From positions 1 through 52,027 of the forward strand of contig JAZTXE010000042.1 in assembly GCA_045636205.1 (NCBI GenBank): a stretch of 52,027 nucleotides of DNA, written 5' to 3'. Positions 1-7,191 of this stretch are shown here, in pieces. The notes beneath the pieces were generated by a model. The model did no database searches. It was not told the DNA's origin and saw only the letters and a program-made list of their open reading frames with translations. Position 1 is the stretch's first letter; every line of letters starts with the position of its first letter. The position numbers and the translations under genes are program-made. Source of the stretch: JAZRUF01 sp045636205 (lineage in GTDB: Bacteria; Bacillota; Clostridia; Oscillospirales; JAAYXM01).

Positions 1-130
1 AGCAGATACGGCAAATACCGAAATCGCGTAGATAAGCATGCGGTCTTCCGCATATCTTGCATCTGTTGTAAAAACGGGTTGAGTACTTGGGCTCTTTTTT
101 CTGTTTGAGTACCATTGCTTTCTTAGCCAT
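1..130 (-). CDS. rpsZ: Ribosomal protein S14, zinc-binding type (partial, cut by window edge)
   Basis: Small-subunit protein S14, which helps assemble the 30S head. Only the first 43 codons are inside the window. The visible N-terminus begins MAKKAMVLKQKKEPKYS and contains the first half of the zinc ribbon (CKICGRPH, then CRIC), typical of the short zinc-binding S14 of Firmicutes. The ATG at 130 follows an AAGGAGGGG ribosome binding site. It is the last visible gene of the S10 operon, 18 bases after rplE. The identification is secure although the protein is incomplete. Confidence 0.95.
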   Translation of the reverse strand, partial: MAKKAMVLKQKKEPKYSTRFYNRCKICGRPHAYLRDFGICRIC

Positions 131-148
131 AAGTCTTTCCCCTCCTTA

Positions 149-691
149 CTAGTTCTTTGCGAAGGGTGCGCCCATGAGCTCAAGCAGCTCGCGCGCCTCT
201 TCGTCAGTGTTTGCAGTTGTGCAGATTGCAATATCCATGCCGCGGATTTTATCGATTTTATCATAATCGATTTCCGGGAAAATCAACTGCTCCTTAAGAC
301 CGAGAGCATAGTTGCCGCGACCGTCAAAAGCGTTGGGGTTGATTCCGCGGAAGTCACGAACACGCGGCAGAGCCACGTTAAACAGACGATCAAGGAATTC
401 CCACATACGTGATGCACGCAGAGTAACCTTTACGCCTACCGGCATGCCTTCACGAAGCTTAAAGTTTGCAACAGACTTCTTAGCCTTGGTAATTACAGCC
501 TTCTGCCCGGTAATCGCTGAGATGTCCGCTACTACTGCGTCCAGCACTTTTGCGTTTTCACGCGCATCGCCGCAGCCTACGTTAATTACAATCTTGTCAA
601 TTTTCGGAATTTGCATCGGGCTCTTGTATCCGAATTTCTTCATAAGAGCCGGAGCAACATCGTTATTGTACTTATCCTGCATTCTAGGCAT
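149..691 (-). CDS. rplE: Ribosomal protein L5
   Basis: Large-subunit protein L5 binds 5S rRNA and forms part of the central protuberance. The 180-residue product is the usual length, starting MPRMQDKYNNDVAPALMKKF. The frame stays open further upstream into rplX, but the ATG at 691 is chosen because it follows an AGAGGAGA ribosome binding site and gives the family length. It lies between rplX (16 bases upstream) and rpsZ in the S10 operon and shows no anomaly. Confidence 0.97.
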   Translation of the reverse strand: MPRMQDKYNNDVAPALMKKFGYKSPMQIPKIDKIVINVGCGDARENAKVLDAVVADISAITGQKAVITKAKKSVANFKLREGMPVGVKVTLRASRMWEFLDRLFNVALPRVRDFRGINPNAFDGRGNYALGLKEQLIFPEIDYDKIDKIRGMDIAICTTANTDEEARELLELMGAPFAKN

Positions 692-707
692 CGTGCTGTC
701 TCCTCTC

Positions 708-1028
708 TTATATTGTTTCGCCGCACTTCTTGCATACACGCACTTTAGATCCGTCTTCCAGGAACTTGTGTGCTGCACGAGTGGGCTCATTGCACTTCGG
801 GCAGATTCTCATGACGTTGGAAACGTGCAGAGCCGCCTCACGACGGATAATGCCGCTCTCCTTGCCGCCGGTCTTCTGACCGCTTACGTGCACGGTTGCA
901 AAGTTAACGCCTTCAACCATAACGCGGTTTTTAGCCGGGTATGCTGCAAGGACTTTGCCTTTTTTGCCTTTGTCCTTGCCGGCGATTACAAGCACCGTAT
1001 CGTTTTTCTTAATGTTCATATTATTCAT
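708..1028 (-). CDS. rplX: Ribosomal protein L24, zinc-ribbon type
   Basis: Large-subunit assembly initiator L24, 106 residues. The KOW-type N-terminus is visible (DTVLVIAGKDKGKKGKVL). The C-terminus carries two CxxC pairs (CPKC and CKKC), so this is the cysteine-containing form of L24 rather than the cysteine-free form of Bacillus subtilis, matching the zinc form of S14 in the same operon. The ATG at 1028 is chosen because GGAGG lies 8 bases upstream. An earlier in-frame ATG overlaps that Shine-Dalgarno sequence and is unlikely to be used. Confidence 0.95.
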   Translation of the reverse strand: MNNMNIKKNDTVLVIAGKDKGKKGKVLAAYPAKNRVMVEGVNFATVHVSGQKTGGKESGIIRREAALHVSNVMRICPKCNEPTRAAHKFLEDGSKVRVCKKCGETI

Positions 1029-1042
1029 GCTTTCATCCTCCA

Positions 1043-1411
1043 TTAAAGGACTTCCGGCGCGAGGGACAGGATCTTCATATAGTCCTTGTCACGCAGTTCA
1101 CGTGCAACCGGGCCAAAGATACGAGTTCCTCTCGGGTTCTTGTCTTCTCTAATGATAACCGCTGCGTTTTCATCAAAGCGGATATAGGTGCCGTCATTTC
1201 TGCGAACGCCTTTAGCGCTGCGTACGATTACCGCACGAACTACATCGCCCTTCTTGACAACTCCGCCCGGATTTGCCTTGCGCACGGAAGCGACGATTAC
1301 ATCGCCGATATTGCCGTATCTACGCATGGAGCCGCCGAGCACGCGGATGCACTTAAGCTCTTTAGCGCCGGTATTGTCGGCAACCTTAAGTATGGTTTCC
1401 TGTTGTACCAC
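1043..1411 (-). CDS. rplN: Ribosomal protein L14
   Basis: Large-subunit protein L14, 122 residues, the standard length. It sits near the 30S interface and contacts L19 and 16S rRNA. The start MVQQETILKVADNTGAKELK and the motif GDVIVASVRKANPGG are characteristic. It lies 14 bases after rpsQ and 14 bases before the chosen rplX start in the S10 operon, with a GGAGG-type ribosome binding site. Nothing unusual is seen. Confidence 0.97.
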   Translation of the reverse strand: MVQQETILKVADNTGAKELKCIRVLGGSMRRYGNIGDVIVASVRKANPGGVVKKGDVVRAVIVRSAKGVRRNDGTYIRFDENAAVIIREDKNPRGTRIFGPVARELRDKDYMKILSLAPEVL

Positions 1412-1425
1412 AGTGCCCTACCTCC

Positions 1426-1683
1426 TTATTGTGCTTTCTCGATTATCTCGACTAAGCGCCATCTCTTGTCCTTGGACAGCGGGCGAGTCTCCATAACCTT
1501 TACCTTATCACCGATACCACACTCGTTCTTCTCATCATGTGCCTTCAGCTTTAAGGTTGTCTTCATGATTTTCTTATAAAGCGGATGCTGTACACGATCT
1601 TCGATGGCGACAACAATGGTCTTGTCCATCTTGTCGGATACAACTCTTCCGACTCTGGTTTTTCGGAAAGCTCTATCGCTCAT
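1426..1683 (-). CDS. rpsQ: Ribosomal protein S17
   Basis: Small-subunit primary 16S rRNA-binding protein, an OB-fold of 85 residues. The start MSDRAFRKTRVGRVVSDKMD and the segment MDKTIVVAIEDRVQHPLYKK are typical. It follows rpmC by 53 bases in the S10 operon and is preceded by a GGAGG-like ribosome binding site. Normal length and composition. Confidence 0.96.
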   Translation of the reverse strand: MSDRAFRKTRVGRVVSDKMDKTIVVAIEDRVQHPLYKKIMKTTLKLKAHDEKNECGIGDKVKVMETRPLSKDKRWRLVEIIEKAQ

Positions 1684-1736
1684 TGATATCAGAAACCTCC
1701 TTCATCAGCCGCATATGCGGCTTGAAACATTTCAAT

Positions 1737-1937
1737 TTACGCGTTTCCAGCCATTTCACGCTCGCGGATGATCGTCTTGACGCGGGCAATATCCCGCTTG
1801 ACGTCCGCAATTTTTATCGGATTATCCAGCTGGTTGGTCGCATGCTGAAGCCGCAGGTTGAACAGATCCTTCTTCAGATCGTCGAGCTTAACTGTCAGCT
1901 CAGCCGTGTTCATATCACGTACTTCCTTTGCCTTCAT
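1737..1937 (-). CDS. rpmC: Ribosomal protein L29
   Basis: Large-subunit protein L29, a helical hairpin near the exit tunnel that helps dock trigger factor and SRP. It has 66 residues (MKAKEVRDMNTAELTVKLDD). The rplP stop and this ATG overlap as TGATG, indicating translational coupling. A TTG codon directly upstream is in frame, but the ATG at 1937 is preferred because it matches the family N-terminus and follows an AGGTGG ribosome binding site. Confidence 0.95.
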   Translation of the reverse strand: MKAKEVRDMNTAELTVKLDDLKKDLFNLRLQHATNQLDNPIKIADVKRDIARVKTIIREREMAGNA

Positions 1938-2374
1938 CAATGATCACCACCTGTCTCGCATACTTGGTCTTCGCGTCTTACGAATTTACACTTCAGCGGG
2001 AGCTTGTGAGATGCAAGACGAAGAGCCTCGCGAGCAAGTTCCTCTGAAACGCCACCGATTTCGAACATAACGCGACCGGGTTTAACTACTGCTACCCAGT
2101 ACTCCGGTGAACCCTTACCGGAACCCATTCGGGTTTCAGCAGGTTTCTCAGTTACCGGCTTATCCGGGAAAATTTTGATCCATACCTGACCGCCACGTTT
2201 GATATAACGAGTCATAGCAATACGAGCAGCCTCGATCTGGTTTGACTTAACCCAAGCGGGTTCTAATGCTACCAGACCAAAATCACCGTAGGAAATTTGA
2301 GTTCCGCGGGAAGCCTTTCCCTTAAGGCGGCCTCTGTGCACTCTACGGTATTTAACTCTCTTCGGCAGAAGCAT
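1937..2374 (-). CDS. rplP: Ribosomal protein L16
   Basis: Large-subunit protein L16, 145 residues, which helps position tRNA in the A site and is essential for 50S maturation. It begins MLLPKRVKYRRVHRGRLKGK and contains the conserved GRVMFEIGGV segment. The ATG overlaps the rpsC stop (TAATG) and its own stop overlaps the rpmC start (TGATG), so rpsC-rplP-rpmC should be translationally coupled. No anomaly is seen. Confidence 0.97.
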   Translation of the reverse strand: MLLPKRVKYRRVHRGRLKGKASRGTQISYGDFGLVALEPAWVKSNQIEAARIAMTRYIKRGGQVWIKIFPDKPVTEKPAETRMGSGKGSPEYWVAVVKPGRVMFEIGGVSEELAREALRLASHKLPLKCKFVRREDQVCETGGDH

Positions 2375-3246
2375 TACTGGTTGCCTCCTTCCTTTTCAGG
2401 CGCAGCTCCAGCTGACGGAGCGCTTGCCGGGCGCGGGCCACGGCTGTTGTTAGTGTTACGCGGAGCGCGGTTTCCATCGCGATTAAATCCACGATTGTCG
2501 CGTCCTGCAGCGCCGCGGTTGTCACGGCGGTCATTGTTGAAACGACGGTTGTCGCGGCGGTCACGGCGATCTTCACGGGGCTTCGGAGCCTCGATTGTGC
2601 GCGGACCACGCTCGCCGGCGCGGAGGATTTCACCCTTGTAGATCCATACCTTTACGCCGATACGGCCGTAAGTGGTTTTTGCCTCAGCAAAACCGTAGTC
2701 GATATCCGCACGCAGAGTCTGCAGCGGAATAGTACCCTCATGGTAATGCTCGCTACGTGCAATTTCTGCACCGCCGAGACGACCTGAAACCGTAATCTTG
2801 ATACCCTTCGCACCCATGCGCATTGCACGACCCATAGCCTGCTTCATTGCACGGCGGAAGGAAATTCTCTTCTCCAGCTGAGATGCGATGCTCTCTGCAA
2901 CCAGCTGTGCGTTCATATCCGGGTTCTTGATCTCAACGATATTGAGTGCAACCGGCTTGCCGATCATCTTCTCAATGCTCAGGCGGATTTTCTCAATCTC
3001 TGAGCCGCCACGTCCGATAACCATTCCCGGGCTCTTGCAGTGCAGGAGCACACGAACCTTGTCATTGGAACGCTCGATTTCGATTTTCGGAATACCTGCG
3101 TTGTACAGCAGTTCCTTGAGATACTTGCGGATATTGTAATCTTCCACTACCAGGTCGCCCACTTTTTCGTCGCGAGCATACCAGCGGGAATCCCAATCTT
3201 TAATCACGCCCACGCGAAGGCCGTGGGGATTAACTTTCTGACCCAT
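2374..3246 (-). CDS. rpsC: Ribosomal protein S3 with long Arg/Asn/Gly-rich C-terminal tail
   Basis: Small-subunit protein S3 forms part of the mRNA entry channel. Residues 1-220 are a standard S3: MGQKVNPHGLRVG at the start, a KH domain with GMVIGRGGSEIEKIR near residue 75, and GRLGGAEIARSE near 155. Bacterial S3 usually ends near residue 218. Here about 70 more residues (222-290) follow, rich in Arg, Asp, Asn and Gly with repeated DNR units, then Pro/Ala-rich with an acidic end. This part should be disordered and could contact mRNA or rRNA (inference). The stop overlaps the rplP start, so the tail is in the normal frame and not a frameshift product. Confidence 0.96.
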   Translation of the reverse strand: MGQKVNPHGLRVGVIKDWDSRWYARDEKVGDLVVEDYNIRKYLKELLYNAGIPKIEIERSNDKVRVLLHCKSPGMVIGRGGSEIEKIRLSIEKMIGKPVALNIVEIKNPDMNAQLVAESIASQLEKRISFRRAMKQAMGRAMRMGAKGIKITVSGRLGGAEIARSEHYHEGTIPLQTLRADIDYGFAEAKTTYGRIGVKVWIYKGEILRAGERGPRTIEAPKPREDRRDRRDNRRFNNDRRDNRGAAGRDNRGFNRDGNRAPRNTNNSRGPRPASAPSAGAAPEKEGGNQ

Positions 3247-3262
3247 AAACTACCTCCTTGCC

Positions 3263-3598
3263 CTATTCCTTCTCAGCTACACACAAGGTGATGTGAGAAG
3301 TTCTCTTGTTGATTCGGAAGGCGCGACCCTGTGCACGCGGCATGACTCTTTTAAGAATCGGCCCCGGGCAAGCGAAAACCTTCGAAACATAAAGCTTCTC
3401 AACATCCATGTTGTGATTAGCTTCTGCATTGGATACCGCGCTCTTTAAGAGCTTTAAGACAAGCTCGGAAGCGGCCTTGGGCGTATGTGCTAAAATTGCG
3501 GTTGCAGTAGCAATGTCCTTACCGCGAATCAAATCTACAACGATTTTGACCTTACGCGGAGAAATGCGTGCATACCGTAAATGTGCTGTTGCTTCCAT
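3263..3598 (-). CDS. rplV: Ribosomal protein L22
   Basis: Large-subunit protein L22, whose beta-hairpin lines the peptide exit tunnel. It has 111 residues, MEATAHLRYARISPRKVKIV at the start and the loop PRAQGRAFRINKRTSHI near the end. The ATG at 3598 is chosen because GGGAGG lies 9 bases upstream. An in-frame ATG three codons earlier directly abuts that site and is unlikely. It is 16 bases upstream of rpsC. No macrolide-type deletion is obvious in the loop by eye. Confidence 0.96.
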   Translation of the reverse strand: MEATAHLRYARISPRKVKIVVDLIRGKDIATATAILAHTPKAASELVLKLLKSAVSNAEANHNMDVEKLYVSKVFACPGPILKRVMPRAQGRAFRINKRTSHITLCVAEKE

Positions 3599-3616
3599 TA
3601 ACTGCATCCTCCCGTC

Positions 3617-3895
3617 TTACTTCGTGTTGGAGGTCTTGCTACCGGAGTGACCTCTGTACGTTCTGGTCGGCGCAAACTCGCCGAGCTTATGACCTACCAT
3701 ATCCTCGGTAACATATACCGGAACATGTTTTCTGCCGTCGTGGACAGCAAAGGTGTGACCAACGAAATCCGGGAAGATTGTAGAAGCTCTTGACCAGGTC
3801 TTGAGCACGTTCTTCTCGCCCTTTTCGTTCATCTCTTTAACCCTCTTCAAAAGCACAGGTGCAACGAAGGGGCCTTTTTTTACACTTCTACTCAT
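3617..3895 (-). CDS. rpsS: Ribosomal protein S19
   Basis: Small-subunit head protein S19, 92 residues, which contacts S13 and the A-site finger. It begins MSRSVKKGPFVAPVLLKRVK and contains DFVGHTFAVHDGRKHVPVYV and the GHKLGEFAPTRTYRGH signature. It lies between rplB (28 bases upstream) and rplV in the S10 operon with a GGAGG-type ribosome binding site. Normal length. Confidence 0.97.
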   Translation of the reverse strand: MSRSVKKGPFVAPVLLKRVKEMNEKGEKNVLKTWSRASTIFPDFVGHTFAVHDGRKHVPVYVTEDMVGHKLGEFAPTRTYRGHSGSKTSNTK

Positions 3896-3923
3896 AATAT
3901 AATTGCCTCCTTACGTAAGTGCT

Positions 3924-4757
3924 TTATTTGCCGTTGCGGCGTCTTACGATGAACTTGTCAGACAAGTTCTTTTTCTTACGAGTCTTATAACCCAGAGTCG
4001 GCTTGCCCCACGGGGTAACCGGACCCGGACGACCGATCGGGCTCTTGCCCTCACCGCCGCCGTGCGGGTGATCACAGGGGTTCATAACAGAACCGCGAAC
4101 TGTCGGGCGGATGCCCATATGACGTTTTCTACCTGCTTTACCAACCTGCACATTTTCGTGATCCAGGTTTGAAACCTGGCCGATGCTTGCCATGCAGTTC
4201 AAACGGAACTTGCGAAGCTCGCCGCTGGGCAGACGAACCAGCGCCATGCCATCTTCCTTAGCCATCAGCTGAGCTGCGTTACCTGCACCGCGAACGAACT
4301 GAGCGCCGCGTCCCGGGTTAAGCTCGATGTTGTGGATGATGGTACCAACCGGAATGCTGGATATCGGAAGTGCGTTGCCAACCTTGATATCAGCAGTCGC
4401 GCTGGAGATAACGGTATCGCCTACAGCCAGACCATTGGGAGCGATGATGTAGCGTTTTTCGCCGTCAGCATACTCAACCAATGCGATGAAAGCGCCGCGG
4501 TTAGGATCGTACTCAATGGTCTTGACCTGAGCAGCTATATCCATCTTGTCACGCTTAAAATCAATAATACGGTATTTGCGCTTGCTGCCGCCGCCGCGAT
4601 GACGAACAGTGATTCGTCCGTAGCTGTTGCGACCTGCATTTTTCTTTAAATTCTCGACTAAGCTCTTCTCAGGCTTGACATTCGAGAGCACGGAGTAATC
4701 CGTGACCGTCATGTTTCTTCTGGAAGGCGTAGTCGGATTAAATGTTTTGATCGCCAT
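3924..4757 (-). CDS. rplB: Ribosomal protein L2
   Basis: Large-subunit protein L2, 277 residues, a primary 23S rRNA binder needed for subunit association and peptidyl transferase activity. It begins MAIKTFNPTTPSRRNMTV. The C-terminal region has the universal segment PRGSVMNPCDHPHGGGEG in the form VRGSVMNPCDHPHGGGEGKS, containing the conserved histidine. It follows rplW by 57 bases in the S10 operon. Nothing unusual. Confidence 0.97.
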   Translation of the reverse strand: MAIKTFNPTTPSRRNMTVTDYSVLSNVKPEKSLVENLKKNAGRNSYGRITVRHRGGGSKRKYRIIDFKRDKMDIAAQVKTIEYDPNRGAFIALVEYADGEKRYIIAPNGLAVGDTVISSATADIKVGNALPISSIPVGTIIHNIELNPGRGAQFVRGAGNAAQLMAKEDGMALVRLPSGELRKFRLNCMASIGQVSNLDHENVQVGKAGRKRHMGIRPTVRGSVMNPCDHPHGGGEGKSPIGRPGPVTPWGKPTLGYKTRKKKNLSDKFIVRRRNGK

Positions 4758-4814
4758 TGTGCTCTTTTTCCTCCTTTAAGCTGCGGGGGTAATTCCCGCG
4801 CTCAGATTATTCGA

Positions 4815-5108
4815 TTAAACCATGCCCTCAAAGAACTCTATTGTCTTAGACTCTTCGGTCAGGCGGACAACCGCCTTCTTCCAATCCGGACGGAAGCCGC
4901 TGTGGACACCCATGCGCTTTTCCTTACCCGGTACATTCATGGTGTTGATTTTTGCAACCTTAACGCCGAAGATTTCCTCGATAGCCTGACGGATTTCAAT
5001 CTTGTTGGCATCCTTTGCTACCTCAAAAACGTAAACCTTATCGACTACGTTTTCCATGGACTGCTCGGTGATTATAGGTTTCTTAATAATATCGTAAGGT
5101 GACTTCAT
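4815..5108 (-). CDS. rplW: Ribosomal protein L23
   Basis: Large-subunit protein L23, 97 residues, the docking site for trigger factor and SRP at the exit tunnel. It begins MKSPYDIIKKPIITEQSMEN, the usual start, and contains VAKINTMNVPGKEKRMG. Its ATG overlaps the rplD stop (TAATG), so the two are probably translationally coupled. Standard S10 operon position. Confidence 0.96.
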   Translation of the reverse strand: MKSPYDIIKKPIITEQSMENVVDKVYVFEVAKDANKIEIRQAIEEIFGVKVAKINTMNVPGKEKRMGVHSGFRPDWKKAVVRLTEESKTIEFFEGMV

Positions 5109-5731
5109 TATGCAAACACCTCCTGGATCTTCTCGACCGCTGCTTTATCCACAACGAACTTGCCGCTGTTTAAGATGTCGTAAACAGAGAGGATTGTTGC
5201 GGTAGTGGTCTTTACACCCGGGATATTGCGTGCAGACTTAACAATCGTATCACGAACCTCAGGTGTTACAACCAGAGCCTTGCCGGATACCTCAACTGCT
5301 TTAAGAAATGCTGCAAAATCCTTGGTCTTTACATTATCAAGATTCAAGTTCTCGATAACAACGATGTCGCCTGCTGCAGCCTTTGCGCTCAGAGCGCTCT
5401 TAAGTGCAAGGCGGCGATACTTTTTGTTGAGCTGGTATGAATAGCTGCGCGGCTTCGGGCCGAGCGCGATACCGCCGTGTGTCCACTGCGGAGCGCGGAT
5501 GGAGCCCTGACGAGCACGACCGGTGCCCTTCTGTCTCCAAGGCTTAATGCCGCCGCCGGAAACCTCCGCACGTGTCAGGGTGCTCTGTGTGCCCTGACGG
5601 CAATTAGCAAGGTGGCACTTTACAGCTTCGTGCATTGCAACTGCATTCGGGTCAATGCCGAACACGCTCTCTGCAAGCTCGATTTCGCCTACTGCCTTGC
5701 CGGTCATATCATAAACTGTTGCCTTAGGCAT
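5108..5731 (-). CDS. rplD: Ribosomal protein L4
   Basis: Large-subunit protein L4, 207 residues, with a loop lining the exit tunnel. It begins MPKATVYDMTGKAVGEIELA. The tunnel-loop signature is GGGIKPWRQKGTGRARQGS near residue 60. In Escherichia coli L4 is the autogenous repressor that triggers attenuation in the S10 leader; the leader here also contains a terminator-like hairpin (6956-6992), so the same logic is possible but not shown. It sits between rplC and rplW. Confidence 0.97.
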   Translation of the reverse strand: MPKATVYDMTGKAVGEIELAESVFGIDPNAVAMHEAVKCHLANCRQGTQSTLTRAEVSGGGIKPWRQKGTGRARQGSIRAPQWTHGGIALGPKPRSYSYQLNKKYRRLALKSALSAKAAAGDIVVIENLNLDNVKTKDFAAFLKAVEVSGKALVVTPEVRDTIVKSARNIPGVKTTTATILSVYDILNSGKFVVDKAAVEKIQEVFA

Positions 5732-5765
5732 AGCTTCTTAATCTCCTTTCGCTTGTCTTTGGCTC

Positions 5766-6398
5766 TTATGCCTTAACCGCATCGCGGATAAACACAAGGC
5801 CGCCCTTCGGGCCGGGGATTGCGCCGCGTACTGCGATCATATTGTTTTCCGCGTCAACCTTGACGATTTCAAGGTTCTGAACAGTTACCTGCTCCGCGCC
5901 CATACGGCCGGGGAGGTGCTTGCCCGGGAAAACACGTGACGGATCGGTTGCTGCGCCCATTGAACCTGCGCTGCGGTGAACCGGTCCTACACCGTGAGTG
6001 TGGCACTGCATACGCTGACCATAGCGCTTAACGGTACCTGCGGTGCCTTTACCTTTGCTGGTGCCCACCACGTCGACCTTATCGCCTTCAGCGAATACGT
6101 CTGCCTTGAGTACGTCGCCCACATTCATGGAAGACGCATCGTCATACTTGAACTCCTTGAGAATGCGCTTAGCGGTGATACCCGCTTTTTTCAGATGTCC
6201 GGCTTTGGGCTTGTTGAGCTTGCGCTCTGCAATGTCCTCATAGCCGAGCTGTACCGCTTCGTAACCGTCGCGGTCTGCGGTCTTCTTCATGACCACTGAG
6301 CAGGGACCAGCCTCGATGACAGTTACCGGGATGACCTTGCCCTCAGCGTCGAAGATCTGCGTCATGCCGACCTTTCTGCCGATGATTGCCTTTTGCAT
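5766..6398 (-). CDS. rplC: Ribosomal protein L3
   Basis: Large-subunit protein L3, 210 residues, an early assembly protein whose extension reaches the peptidyl transferase centre. It begins MQKAIIGRKVGMTQIFDAEG and carries the signature AGSMGAATDPSRVFPGKHLP near residue 150. Its ribosome binding site is AAAGGAGG. It is separated from rpsJ by a 144-base gap containing the palindrome GCGACCGGTCGC and a small stem-loop (TTGGCA/TGCCAA). Normal length. Confidence 0.97.
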   Translation of the reverse strand: MQKAIIGRKVGMTQIFDAEGKVIPVTVIEAGPCSVVMKKTADRDGYEAVQLGYEDIAERKLNKPKAGHLKKAGITAKRILKEFKYDDASSMNVGDVLKADVFAEGDKVDVVGTSKGKGTAGTVKRYGQRMQCHTHGVGPVHRSAGSMGAATDPSRVFPGKHLPGRMGAEQVTVQNLEIVKVDAENNMIAVRGAIPGPKGGLVFIRDAVKA

Positions 6399-6542
6399 CT
6401 ATGTTCCTCCTTTAGGTTATTGGTTGGCACTATCATGCCAACTTGACCCGCCCCACGCCAAACCGAATTCTTTCTCCTTAAACCCCTTTTATACATTTAA
6501 GGTAAGCGACCGGTCGCGGAAGCTGCGGTTCAATTCGTTTTT

Positions 6543-6860
6543 TTACAGTTTGATTTCGATTTCAACACCCGCCGGGAGATCCAGCGCCATGAGCGCCTTC
6601 ACTGCATCAGCAGAGGGCTTTAAAATGTCAATCAAACGCTTGTGGGTGCGGCGCTCAAACTGCTCACGGCTGTCTTTATACTTGTGAACAGCGCGAAGAA
6701 TTGTAACGATTTCCTTTGAAGTAGGAAGCGGAATCGGACCGGACACCTTAGCGTTGTGACGCTTTGCGGTCTCAACAATTCTTTCAGCCGCCTGATCAAT
6801 CAACTGATGATCATATGCTTTGAGTCTGATACGGATCATTTCTTTTGCCATTGTTGCCAT
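6543..6860 (-). CDS. rpsJ: Ribosomal protein S10
   Basis: Small-subunit protein S10 (NusE), which also acts in transcription antitermination. It has 105 residues and ends RRTHKRLIDILKPSADAVKA and onward, the conserved C-terminal half. Two ATGs are possible. The one at 6860 has AAGGAGG 10 bases upstream; the second at 6851 (MAKEMIRIRLKAYD) matches the usual family start but is 19 bases from that site, so 6860 is preferred. It is the first gene of the operon, after a leader of about 260 bases. Confidence 0.95.
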   Translation of the reverse strand: MATMAKEMIRIRLKAYDHQLIDQAAERIVETAKRHNAKVSGPIPLPTSKEIVTILRAVHKYKDSREQFERRTHKRLIDILKPSADAVKALMALDLPAGVEIEIKL

Positions 6861-7122
6861 TGTTTAGGTTCCTCCTTAATACGTACGTGAACTTAGTCTG
6901 CGTACGGCGGAAAACTCCACACAACTCCGCCGCGCGTTTCATGCTTACCCATGATAAAAACCGGACTCAGCGAAGGGGACGCTACCATCCGGCTACAACT
7001 GCACGCGCAACAGCTAATGCAAGTTCTCCAGCCGCCCGATTGTCGGACATACTCCACAGAAGTTACCTGCCTTTTAAGCAGCAATCTCCTGTTTCATCGC
7101 ATACTACGCCCATACAGGCGCC
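6861..7122 (-). promoter_or_regulatory. Long S10 operon leader with an attenuator-like hairpin
   Basis: Untranslated region between the S10 promoter and rpsJ, with no convincing ORF. Read on the minus strand it contains a two-part stem-loop (CCGGA at 6992-6988 with TCCGG at 6965-6961, and an inner AGCG/CGCT stem) followed directly by five U (6960-6956), which resembles an intrinsic terminator. Downstream is a second stem, GGCGGA pairing with TCCGCC, at about 6928-6905, before the ribosome binding site. A terminator placed ahead of rpsJ suggests attenuation. The effector (L4 as in E. coli, or another) cannot be read from the sequence. Confidence 0.6.
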
Positions 7123-7127
7123 CCATT

Positions 7128-7156
7128 ATCATATAACAAAATCCCCTCAATGTCAA
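7128..7156 (-). promoter_or_regulatory. S10 operon promoter
   Basis: On the minus strand TTGACA (7156-7151), a 17-base spacer and TATGAT (7133-7128) make a near-consensus sigma-A promoter for the ribosomal operon. The -35 box lies in the loop of the terminator hairpin of the upstream gene, so terminator and promoter share DNA. Confidence 0.8.
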
Positions 7157-7165
7157 GGGGATTTT
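7138..7165. terminator. Intrinsic terminator hairpin overlapping the S10 promoter
   Basis: AAAATCCCCT (7138-7147) pairs with AGGGGATTTT (7156-7165) around an 8-base loop, forming a 10-bp stem. It lies just downstream of the minus-strand gene ending at 7192 and should terminate it. The loop contains the -35 element of the S10 promoter. Confidence 0.7.
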
Positions 7166-7191
7166 TGAAAAAATTTTAATTTTTTTCAATT

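Noticed and set aside
312..1046. Long plus-strand reading frame opposite rplE and rplX.
   Set aside because: It is antisense to secure ribosomal protein genes, has no ribosome binding site and encodes no recognisable protein.
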